Positions 22,250 through 32,700 of a stretch of DNA of 64,000 bases are shown here, one piece after another. This DNA is from Yponomeuta sedellus (taxonomy: Eukaryota > Arthropoda > Insecta > Lepidoptera > Yponomeutidae): NCBI GenBank assembly GCA_934045075.1, contig OW203726.1:5031535-5095534 (forward strand), read 5' to 3'. The notes under the pieces were generated by a model. It searched no databases. It had not been told where the DNA came from and saw nothing but the letters and a program-made list of their open reading frames with translations. Numbering within the stretch: position 1 is the first letter of the stretch; every line of letters starts with the position of its first letter. The translations under genes were made by a program, and so were the position numbers.

Positions 22250-22600
22250 GATTTCCTCACGATGTTTTCCTTCACAGTTGGAGAGTGGTATTGCTACTAC
22301 AAATTTGCAAATCGTCGCTTAGAAAACAACACCACTCAAGCCGAAATTTGGTATTTGGCTATAGCAGTTGAATGCCATTGGATGCAAATTTTGAGCGCGC
22401 ATCGATCAACTATAAGATTTAAGTATTCAGACTAAAAAATAATAACACCGCGCAAACAATGTATGTAACTTCAAAAACAAATCATTCGCGTCAGTCAGCA
22501 CGCGGGATCGAACCAACGCCCTCACAACTGAAACGACAGCGTTATACCGTTGTGCTACCACGGCTCTGGGGATGCGTCCACTGGGAACTGCGCCTGCGCA
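22250..22600 (-). mobile_element. tRNA-like SINE
   Basis: CTCACGATGTTTTCCTTCAC with GGTATTGCTACTAC is the usual body. GGGATCGAACCAACGCCCTC and GTTGTGCTACCACGGC are the complements of B and A boxes. A related reverse copy is at 38428-38592. Confidence 0.6.
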
Positions 22601-22974
22601 CTCCAGCCGTTTAGAACTGAATTTTTGAAATCGATTCGACAAGGTTACATCCCATTCTGATGCGTGAACGCGCGGATTAGTAGCTTTCTACTTTGTCCAT
22701 TAAATAACGCCTTGGTACTTCAACTTATAGTGCCAGCAACAAAATTTTAGAGAAAAAACGATGATTTTGGCGCTTTTATGACTATGTTACCTCTGACAAT
22801 ACTTTACGAAGACGCTGTTTTCATCAAGTCAAGCTATCAATAGTTGATTGTACTACTGATCATAGTGATGTATTGCGTATCGCAGTCAAGATTGAATGTG
22901 TAAGGGCACCTAAAGGTAGTTTCGGTTACTTATCGCTTCGGAACTTTGTGAAAAGCTATCCATTTTACACCGGT

Positions 22975-23135
22975 GAGCATTGTTAACAACTTCCCTGTCC
23001 AAGATACAATTCAACTCCAATTCCCCACGTCCACAGTTAGATAGTTGTATGACCGAAGATGTAATGAAAATGAGTAAAATTTGACTCATGAACTTGTTCC
23101 AATACACTCCCCTCCTCATATACGACTCTTGGACA
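22975..23135. repeat. short inverted repeat, CAACTTCCCTGTCCAAGA
   Basis: CAACTTCCCTGTCCAAGATA near 22988 is mirrored by CTTGGACAGGGAAGTTGA near 23128, about 115 bases apart. The left part also matches 18625-18676, the sequence hit by the SINE in the MCU intron. Confidence 0.5.
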
Positions 23136-23139
23136 GGGA

Positions 23140-24430
23140 AGTTGATAAAAAATAAAAGTACTGTTTCTAGCATGGCCACTTGTTGGCGTGACGTATCCTT
23201 GCGCGGTGCCGGTAAATGTTGTAGCAAATTTGACCATCTTTGGCGATATCTATGGCTAAAATTGTTACTGTGTAAAATTGTACTATCAACACTACTAATT
23301 TATTATTTTTGTATCCTTCAAAACTTGGTTATTGACAACTATCTTTTTTCCTCAATGTACCTTATGTGTGACGATGAATTCAAGCATGTGTGAATGCTGG
23401 CCAGTGTGAAAATAGCCTTAGCCTAGAGCCTATATGATACAAATTATATTGAACAAAGACAATTTACGCCTATTGGACTCCAAATATTGTCACTAATAAT
23501 TTGAACTAAATAAATTGGAAGACTAGTAGGTATCTCTATATATCGCTCTGTTTCGTGAAAGGCGCTTAGATAACTTATCAAATGCTTCCGGCAGGTGTTA
23601 TATCCAAAGTTACTCAGTACAGGGGCACAAAAAATCGCACAAAATGACAGTTCTCTGTACTATACTCGTACCTGAGAAACCTTCTGGCTGAGTTTCGCGT
23701 TCGCTTGATTATGACGAGACTTTCTTGACGATTACTTTTGGGACATGCTGTGAAAATACGTGTGTTATATTGAGGATCAAGAGAGTGAATGCAAACATTG
23801 GCTTATTTTGTTGATCTAGCCCTCTTGACAGGCGGAAGTCCCTTAACGTAAACTATTTTTTCTGATATTTATTAATATATCTGACAATCAAAGCGGTTAT
23901 TAGGCACAAATACAATATCGCTGATTTAGCACAATTTACGGAAGTACTTACTTTTAGCAAAATTAAATTAAAATTTTATTGCTGATTTAGATAATTTATG
24001 TTATAAATAGTGAAATTGCACAAGGATTTTAATTTTGCTCAAAGGTCCAAAGTTTCCTACTTCTTTATTTAATTAGTTTGTAGAATAATATGTATTGATC
24101 ACATTTCTTTCTTGGCATACGTGTGTGACATTTCTCAGTGCCAACGTATTTCCTATGATAATATTTTAATCGTAAGGAAAACCATTTAGCGTAATTTTAT
24201 TATATCCAATCTAGTCCCGTGAATTATTTTTAGATAAATCGTAACATCAATATACTAATTATGATTTAAAACAACGGACTGAAGTCTTGGTCTATTTTCG
24301 CATTTTCCTAACATTATAGGTAGACAAATAAATAATCATTGTTATATGCACACAATATTTTGTTAAACTGAGTGTGGACACTACAATTTCCACAATCTGT
24401 GGAATCTCTCTTTAAAATTGAGTACTGTAC
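23140..24430. other. no gene seen
   Basis: AT-rich intergenic sequence with no supported exon or repeat. Confidence 0.45.
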
Positions 24431-24436
24431 ATAGTA

Positions 24437-24930
24437 ATGAACGAGTTAAATCGCGATTGTTTATCAGGTAAATAATACTCGCTACTTCATAAGTCTTTCA
24501 GTGATGATGGTAACTGCAACTTTGCCGAGACGTCGGGATGTAATTGGATGGCCGAGATGTAATTAAATTGGCCTTATCAATAATCGCGATTAGACTCGAT
24601 AAGGCGCTTCGGGTGCTACTAGCGCCACCAATGGAATAAAAATCATAACTTTTTTTCAAAAAGTAAACATCAAAAATGTTGTTATCTATAGATAACTCTT
24701 TTTAGAATATACAGCCTAGAACCTAGCGCCAACATCCTAGGACTTTAATCCATTTTCGCTAAAAACGGCCGTTTCACCGTATCACAGATATTGAGACTTT
24801 TTATGTTCACTTTTTGATGAAAAAAAGTATTATTAAACAAGTTATTATTTTTATTCCATTGGTGACGTTAGTTAGCACCCCAAGGCAATTAAATGTATGA
24901 CTATGCGTATTGCGAGTCATTAAAAATACT
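24437..24930. repeat. TCGCGATT-family repeat carrying a nested MITE
   Basis: AAATCGCGATTGTTTATCAGG and ACTTTGCCGAGACGTCGGG form the left part, then ATAATCGCGATTAGACTCG. The family's usual 3' sequence (ATTGCGAGTCATTAAAAAT) appears only after the 24611-24880 insertion. Confidence 0.65.
24611..24880. mobile_element. nested MITE, GGGTGCTA termini
   Basis: The left end GGGTGCTACTAGCGCCACCA and the right end's complement GGGTGCTAACTAACGTCACC form terminal inverted repeats that continue through ATGGAATAAAAAT and a T-rich stretch. It splits the TCGCGATT repeat. Flanking duplication is not obvious. Confidence 0.6.
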
Positions 24931-24934
24931 ATTG

Positions 24935-26900
24935 CCTATTCAGTTACGTGTCGGGAGGTTTTGCAGCAAAAAGTTGACCTGCGGTCGACTATATGCAGCA
25001 GATAAAAAATGTTTGAAAAAGGTGCTTCTTAGTTTACATTAAAAAAAAACAATCAGATTTTTTAGTACATGAACTGTTAAGACGAATTGTTACAAAATCT
25101 AAATTATTTATACAGAAGTTGTGTTTGTATAGATAGTTAAAATATTGATTACTTTTATGAATTTTTTCTTCAATAATTTGTGTTTGAATAAAATACTATT
25201 AAAAAAACAAAATTTATTTCAACTTCAACTAACATGTCTAGCGGATGGCACTAATATTTAAAAACCCCTATAACGCTTCTCTTATGAATATATCTGTAAG
25301 AAGTTTAGTTAAGCTTATCTCGAAAACATTTGAAAATTCGTCATAGATTAAATAATGGCTGTGAACAGATGTGAAACATTACATTGTCAGTCCGTATCTA
25401 TTAGGCCATTTGAAGCGGGTATAAAACGTCTTGTTATTACTTAATTCTAAATCATCGATCTGAATTTAAATAAAAAGTAAGTACGAAAAGTTGGAAGGAT
25501 GATTTCTGAAACAACTGACCAAGTATGTTGGCATCGAATCCAACATTTAATATTACTTTTGATAGGTTAATATAAAGGAGAAGATGTATTTGTTGAAAAT
25601 ATAAAATGTATTTGGAGAGACTGTTTGCATTATGTGACTAAAGACATGAATTTCTTGTGCTTTCGTCTTATAATGTTAGGTGAGAGTATGAACTAAGCAG
25701 TGCATGTATCTCCGAGCTGTCTACAATTATGTATGAAACATTATATTTGTATATAATTTATATATTCTTACATTACGTCACTATAAATAAAAGTAAGCGC
25801 GCACAAGTTTCGCTTTCCTTCGTGATTTGCAAGTTTGCCTTTTTAGAATCTTTTTCTATCTAACCCTTACTCTTGTATAAATATTAAAAAAAATTATATA
25901 CATACAAATAGTGATAAGCAGGAGCATAGCTTCATTTGATGTTATTCAAATAAATTTATTTACTGTAGCTCTAGTCTACGTTAAATGTGTAATCGTACTT
26001 TTATATACCCTATATAAGTTATTATTTTATATAAGTTGTTGGTAATTGGGATAAACCGCATTAGTTTATCCTGACACAGTGGAAGACTTGAATTTCGTCG
26101 TTGTAATTTGTTGTAAATTAATTATTGTAGGTTATGAAAATAGAACTTTTCACTAATATTTAGGTTAATTTTAGGGATATGTAAAGTAGTTAGATGTACC
26201 TATACAAGAAATGTTTCGTAGCACAAAATATACATAATACCAGACTAATACATTGGACGATGATTCGATAGCTTCTTATGAGATGGGCAAATGGTAGGTA
26301 TTTATTTTGCAGTGTCTACTTTTACAGCACCGTTCCTTATTCGACGACGTTATTTCGTTAAACATATTTTGCATACTATTGACCCTTGCATTTAATTGGG
26401 TCACAATTAAATGCAACAGGTCAAAAATATGCAATAATTAAATTTAAATAATATTGGAATAGTGTGGCTAAATTATTTAACTAACCACTAAATTGTAATG
26501 CAAGTTGACTAAATTTGTGTCGAGAGGTTTTACCACTGCTCCAAAAATATTTTTAGTTTATATAATTTTAATTCGCGGTTAAAATGTTGATTTGTTGTAC
26601 CCAGTTTTTTTTTCTAAAAATATTGATTTAAATATGTCTAAATAGCAAATAATGTTATATATCGTCATATAGGTACTTACTAAAGCCGTCGTCATGCCGT
26701 GTACCTATTGATGAGTGATTCTCTAAAACATTCTTCCCCGCGGAAATTTAAGTTGAGCTACAGCTTGAGAATATTCTCAGTAAATAGAGGTCAACCTAGT
26801 TCTACGTATAGGGAATCGAAAGCTCTACGTATAGAGAATCGAAATACATTATTACCTCAGGTTAGGTCAGTCTCGGCCTCAGACTTTCTTAAATAAATCA
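24935..26900. other. no gene seen
   Basis: Nearly 2 kb of AT-rich intergenic DNA. A 65-codon frame at 26699 shows only a local TCTACGTATAG(G/A)GAATCGAAA duplication. Confidence 0.45.
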
Positions 26901-26904
26901 AGTT

Positions 26905-27500
26905 ATCGTTATCAACCCTTGTATGTCCACAGTGATGGGGCACGGGTCTCTTCCTGCGTTTCAGGAAGGTTAGGCTATATACTCCACCACGGGGGCAAAG
27001 TCAGGACTGGTGGAGGATTGTAAGACAGTGGCGGGCCTTACTGTCAGAAGTAATCAAGCCGCCCATAAGGCCTCTGACATGGCTTAACGACTGCCATTTT
27101 AAGACCACAGGCATCAACGGCTTAACGTGCCTGGCGAAGCACGGAAGCGCTCGCAAAAATGCCATTAGCGGTAGTCACGGGACGGTTACCCATCCCGTAC
27201 CTGACCGCGCCTGTTGTTGTTTATAAGCAACAATAAATCAAGTAATAAAAATCTACTCATCCAAGAACTTCAAATAAAAACGTGGTCACCCTAAAAAGTC
27301 AACAATTGTGGTAAATATATTGTATCTAACTTCTTAATTAATTAACGTGACTAATTCTCTATTGTTATTACCTACTAATTAAATCACTAACCGAGTTAAC
27401 ATGTACCCAACGTTGTCCCTCTATCAATAAATTAATTTTGTTAAGCCTAGCAACGTTGTTCTTCAAAGATTATAATACTCTTTCCTAAGACTATACGAGC
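26905..27500 (+). repeat. TGCTGGGGCAC repeat plus 250-bp tail, paralogous to 49890-50905
   Basis: After the family body (26905-27235) the sequence continues TTATAAGCAACAATAAATCA, TGGTCACCCTAAAAAGTCAA, TTGTCCCTCTATCAATAAAT and ACTCTTTCCTAAGACTATA. All of these recur in order at 49890-50905, where a 370-bp SINE palindrome intervenes. Confidence 0.75.
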
Positions 27501-27643
27501 AAAACTCTACAATAGACATTTTATCGTAAGGCCTGACGAACACTCCCTGGAATGAAGGCAAAAATCGCACGTTTTGTGGCGCTAGGATGTCAGTTAATGT
27601 ACTGGAAGGCCGCCAACACTGACTAAAAATTGAGATACTACTA

Positions 27644-27900
27644 CAGTCTATTTATTCTTACTTGTCCAATTTAGTAAACAAGATTCTACCCGTAAACTGT
27701 AACTTTTTAGTCCAAAACTGCCATATTTCCATAAATGAAGTAATGTGGAACACTCTTTTAGATAACACGCTGCCAATTTTATAAACATAGTTCATGATAG
27801 TTCATGAATTTGCGAGAAAATGTCTAGTTTAAGCATCTAATCTCAATTTTAAGGTTAGAATATTGTTTACTAAATTGGACAAGTAAGAATAAATAGACTG
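27644..27900. mobile_element. 257-bp MITE with TA target duplication
   Basis: Terminal inverted repeats CAGTCTATTTATTCTTACTT..GTCCAATTTAGTAAACAA and complement, flanked by TA on both sides. A second copy of exactly 257 bp is at 48553-48809, and a disrupted one is at 60420-60690. TA duplication points to mobilisation by a Tc1/mariner-type transposase. Confidence 0.85.
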
Positions 27901-27904
27901 TACG

Positions 27905-28980
27905 TACTTATGTCTATTTAGTCTGTGGTCGCCACTACTAACACTTCGGTGACACTAAACATGGAGGCACTTTAAGAAGAAGAAGGAACATACTCACACC
28001 GTATATATTCATGTGCATGGATAAGAATGAGCCGTTTTCTTCACAAAGCACTTCATAGATTGCCCTAGGCGTCTACATACAAGAACAGGGATACTGTCAA
28101 ATTTCGCTCAGCGCAGATTAATTTTGACAGCCGTTCTTCTATGGCCACGCCTGTAAGCGCCATCTATGAATTTCTAAATTTGTGCTGGAAAAGGCTCAGT
28201 GCTACGAGCAAGATTTTTAAAAATGTTATGGTATCAAAGCCGTACCAGCCTCTTTTATGTACGGAGAGCAGCTCCTTTTTCTGAATGTACCTACGTCAAC
28301 CCTGACGGCGATTAACTTTTTTTGGCGGTCAAATGCGGCCATCGATATTTTAAGTCAAAAATTAAAAAGAAAACATTGTGCCGTCAGTTACTATTTTTTT
28401 TTGTTTTGTAATATGGCTACTGGCCACTAGTAATGAGACCAACGTGGACATTAGTAGAATGACTGGGATGCTACGGTCTTTGAAATACTCTTGCATAAGT
28501 ATTATCTCAAATATCTACCTATTTGATTACTCTTTTGCCGATCTATTATAGTCCACATACATAGTATACTGTAAATAGGTACTTTGGGTTGTTCCACTTC
28601 GGTTCTTGTTAAATACTTAATAGATTGGTGTGATCTAAGACGTCGGATAGTTGTATCCAGATTATAATTTACCATTCAAAATCGTACCATTCACTCCTTG
28701 TAATAGTTACTATTTTGCATTTTGTTAAATTTGCAGTCGTTGTTCGAATAAAATTTGTAAAGAATCGTTTGCGTTTCATTCATATTGGCCATTTATTTAT
28801 TTCAGTACCTAATGAAAGGAAACGCCAACACGTTATTGTGTAAACATTTTATTCGTAAATAATTTATGTTCCTACGACTTTCTTATAAAATAACAAGAAT
28901 AAATTGCGTATAAAATTAACAAGGGAACCGTATGGCATGAACGGATTGACACGGCGTAGTCTTACTTATGAGACAAGGAC
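27905..28980. other. no gene seen
   Basis: Intergenic between the MITE and the 3' end of the cuticular gene. It holds weak repeat-like patches but no exon I can support. Confidence 0.4.
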
Positions 28981-28986
28981 TTTATT
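28981..28986 (-). promoter_or_regulatory. AATAAA overlapping the cuticular-gene stop codon
   Basis: On the minus strand the end reads ACATAATAAAG: the TAA stop (28987-28985) overlaps an AATAAA hexamer. If used, the 3' untranslated region would be only some 15-30 bases. A second AATAAA lies at about 28847-28852. Confidence 0.4.
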
Positions 28987-29727
28987 ATGTTTTATCCTTT
29001 TCTAGCGCCTCAGACGGTGAAATAGGTTTCGAGTTATAAGGATACAAGTCGATACTCTGCACATGAGCCCTGACTGACGACCCTGGAGCTATCCCGAAGT
29101 AATCTTCGCCTATGTTCCTAATTATCGTAGTTCCCGGTTTGTGTATTATAGTTGTGCCGGGTTTTGTGTGGATAATGGTTGTGCTACCAGGCTTTGATTG
29201 TGTATGGTCACCGGAGTGTTGAATATTGAACCCTATTGCGAACTCGGGTCCTGTTTCTGTACTCTGGTCTTCATAGGAACTTCCAGAATTGAAGCTACTG
29301 CCTCCCGTGTCGTAACTGGGAGGAACTACCTCTTCGTAGCTTGATCCGCCTGTAACGCTCGAAGCGGGCTTTTGAAACGTTTCTCCTAAACTGCTTGAAG
29401 ACGGCCTTTGATACCCCCCCAGATCGCTTGGAGGCGGTCTGGGAAAATTTCCGCCTCCTGATCCTGACGGTCTTTGAAAATTTCTCCCTGAACTTGTAGA
29501 TCCTGAACTGGATGGTCTTTGAAAAGACCCCCCTGAACTTGGAGGTCTGGGAAATCCCCCAGAACTCGTCGAGGGCCTTGACGGACTCCCTCCCGCAAAT
29601 GGTTTCGGATAACCCCCGCCTACTCCGTCCGCGGAAGGTCTTTGATTAGGCTTAAGCGGTACATAGGGCTTCTTGGTCGGTCCGAAAGGTTTCGCGGTGG
29701 GTCTTCCCGGCCGATTTGGTCTTCTGC
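28985..29727 (-). CDS. l(3)mbn: cuticular gene exon 8 (Pro/Gly/Ser-rich, C-terminus)
   Basis: Acceptor CGTTTGCAG. It encodes RRPNRPGRPTAKPFGPTKKP, then repeats of the type FPRPPSSGGSFQRPSSSG, an acidic Ser-rich patch, and the end SVRAHVQSIDLYPYNSKPIS. Another-frame 70-codon frame inside it is a shadow. Confidence 0.8.
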
Positions 29728-32700
29728 CTGCAAACGTGTTAATTTTGTTATGTTCTAGACTCGCTTGTCACAGAGTGCATATTGGTGTGAAGGTCTTAGT
29801 GATGGTGTAATAAAAACCAGTTTGGTCGTGAAGTTTTGTTTATTAAAGCATTTCTAGATTGTGCTTAAGTTTAGGACGAGTGTTGAACTCTCTGTGTAGT
29901 CCTCTATTTATAAAGTACCATTCACACAATGCTTATTCATCTTTATCACCTGGTGCTTTGGTGGGTTTTGCATCGTATTCTCCGCCGCTGAAGCTTGACG
30001 CGTCTTCATCAGGAGCAAAGCTACCATCGGGCGTGAAGCTACTGGCGGGGGAAAAACTGTCGTCTGGGACGTAACTGCCATCCGGGGCAAAGTTTCCGTC
30101 TTCCCCACTTCCTTTATTACCAGAGAAACTCGGTCCTTGGCTGTAGCCACTATCTTTCTCTTCAGAGTTGCCGGAGCTTCCGGGTTTCTTGTTTGGTCTG
30201 TCTTTATCCCCGTTCGAGAAAGGAGGTGGTTTAACGTGCCCAGAAGCTGCGGTGCCGTCGGGACCTTGAAACAAAGTTGCTTGCGTCACGGCGTGGTTTG
30301 TGACGTTGTTTGTGGGACAAGCAGTGGTAGGAAACTAGGAAAGTGTAATATTTACGGCGAAGGATTTTGTGATTGGAAGAAGTGGCATGCCGTGGATAGC
30401 TAAAACTAACAAACTACTATGTTTCCAAACTGTATTACTTACTTATATTTTAAAGTGTTCAGAAGACTTGAACTTGGATCAAAAGTACGTGCTGTGCAGA
30501 AAAGACCTTCAGAATTCTAACAAGAATACTTACTTTTGAAAACATCATCGGAGCCTGTATCATCGGGGGAGAAGCTAGCAGGTACGGCAGCGTTGGCGAA
30601 GTCTGGATCATATGCGCTCGGGATCGTCGGGAAATACGAGGGGATGTACGGATCCTTGCCGTTCTTCACGATACGGTACCCGATGCCTGGACCGGCAATG
30701 TAGTGGACAGTCCTGTGTGAAAATGGGTTTTATGTATTGAACTCAACAAGGCATATTTTTTAGTAAGGCATATAGTAAGTTTGCTTATGTACCTTTGAAC
30801 GCCTTTGTCATCCAAAAAGGTGTAAGAGCCTCTGACGTTCCCATTGGCATCGCTGCTCTCTGTCCTTCTCTGGTCGGGGCCAGCTGATATGAACCTAGAA
30901 CACGATTTAACTTTTTTATTTTGTTGATAATTTCTTCTCCTACCTTTATTTAGACCAGTGAAGAGTCGACTCAGATTGAGTTTAAGCTATTTTGCATCAT
31001 AACAACACAAAAACATGCAGTGCCGGTAGCATGATGTCCTAATCAAGCACAAGCGAGAAATGGATCATGAATGACCCCATCCACACTCATGTCAGGTCCT
31101 TAGGTCCTCAGAAAGATCAAAGTTTTGTGGTATAGGCACCAATCTAGCGTGATTGCTGAACTATGCAACAAAGCCAGCGTCTTATTCAGGGAGAGCGCAA
31201 ATCAAGGAAAACTCCATTTGTTTACAGATTTTGTTGTCCCACTATTAGGTTTTCTATTTATTTTCCACTCCTTGTGTGGAGTTATTTCTTGCCTTTGTCA
31301 ACGGACCTTTTGAAACCCTTTTGAAGGTGAGATGATGATGACGGATTATCAATCTCCCAAAACATTACATTACCTGTAAGATCCATCCAAACCCCTCTGA
31401 ACGGCCGTCCGGCCTCGTTGCTTGGTTTCGCCCCGGACCAAGGGTGCTCTATGGAAAGGTGACCCGATCACGTTTGGGCTGTCAGGGTGAGCTGAGGAGA
31501 CATGGAAGCCGGTGTCCCGGCCAGCGATGTAAGTTACGTCATGACGCTCTCCAATATCGTCAACGTACGAGTAGTGGCCTGGCAAATGAAGTGAAGTTTT
31601 AGTCGTAGTACCTACTATTAAAACAATAAAAGGTGGTTTTACATGTAGTTGTATGTGACAATATTTTAAGCGGTAGACTTATTGCCGGCTTTAGGGTGGG
31701 AGGTGGAGTGGTAATTATGTATTGTGTTATTTTTTATCTTATGTACCAACCAAATTATTTTTAAAACGTTTTAGTAAAGTGACGCCCATTCCGTTTCCTT
31801 GGGGCTTATGCTGTGTCATGTAGGATATTGTATGATCCATCATTATGGCGGTTATAATAGCGCGGGCGCTGATTTTGGAAGAAAACTGATTTTCAAATCT
31901 TCAAAGTAGTGATTCTTGAAATTACGGAAGTTACACAAACCTTTGACATCCCCTCTAGCATCGGCGTTCTCAGTCTTCGAGTAGGTCCTAGTATTGAACT
32001 TGAAATCGTAGGAGGGGTCCTCATTGGGGTCAAAGTAGGGGTCATCTTTGTTCCCGATGGGCCCCCGGGGGCGCTGATCCAGGTCCATTTTGCGGTGGAC
32101 GTTGGGGCCCTTCGCGCGGAACCTACGTGGAAACAAAATACATTCACAAAGAACAATATTTTGGGTGTGGAAAAGGGGTTAAGTCAGTGCAGAGTCTATT
32201 AATAGAAGAATATAATAGTAAGTTCTTCGTTTTCTGTGTCTTTCGCAGAGTACGCCGTCACCGGCAATCTGCATTTTATCAGTCCCTTAGATTCCGTTTC
32301 TTTACTTGATTGAGCTCGGATATAGCTAGAGCAGCTGAGTTTAGTATTCATGACTTCGTTACAGGCTTCCCAGTAGTTACCTACATAAGCTCATCCGAGC
32401 TCACGCAAGAAATCTCTTTGGGGGTCGCCGCGTTGATACAGTCGACGTAGAGCATATGTATCATCACCATAGTTCATTTAACGTACTCTACTGAACAAAA
32501 TGCTTGATTGAATGATTAAAGACGTTTATTCAAACAAAAATACAGAAGTTGGTTTCTGCCAAACTGTAAAACAGTATGTTGGCAGATGCTCTTGGTTTTA
32601 CAAAGTTTTCTTATATGCTAGGTACATAAAAATACTAAAAAAGACGTTTGAAGACTCCCTACACACTACCCTCTTGCTCGCCCTATGCCTAAGGCTTGGG

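Noticed and set aside
29386..29598. 70-codon Gly/Arg/Gln-rich frame on the minus strand
   Set aside because: It is the out-of-frame shadow of cuticular exon 8; the spliced frame is the neighbouring one.
30264..30334. Upstream CTAG acceptor for cuticular exon 7
   Set aside because: It would be in phase 0, whereas exon 6 ends in phase 1 at a strong GTAAGT donor; the CAAG acceptor at 30265 keeps the frame.
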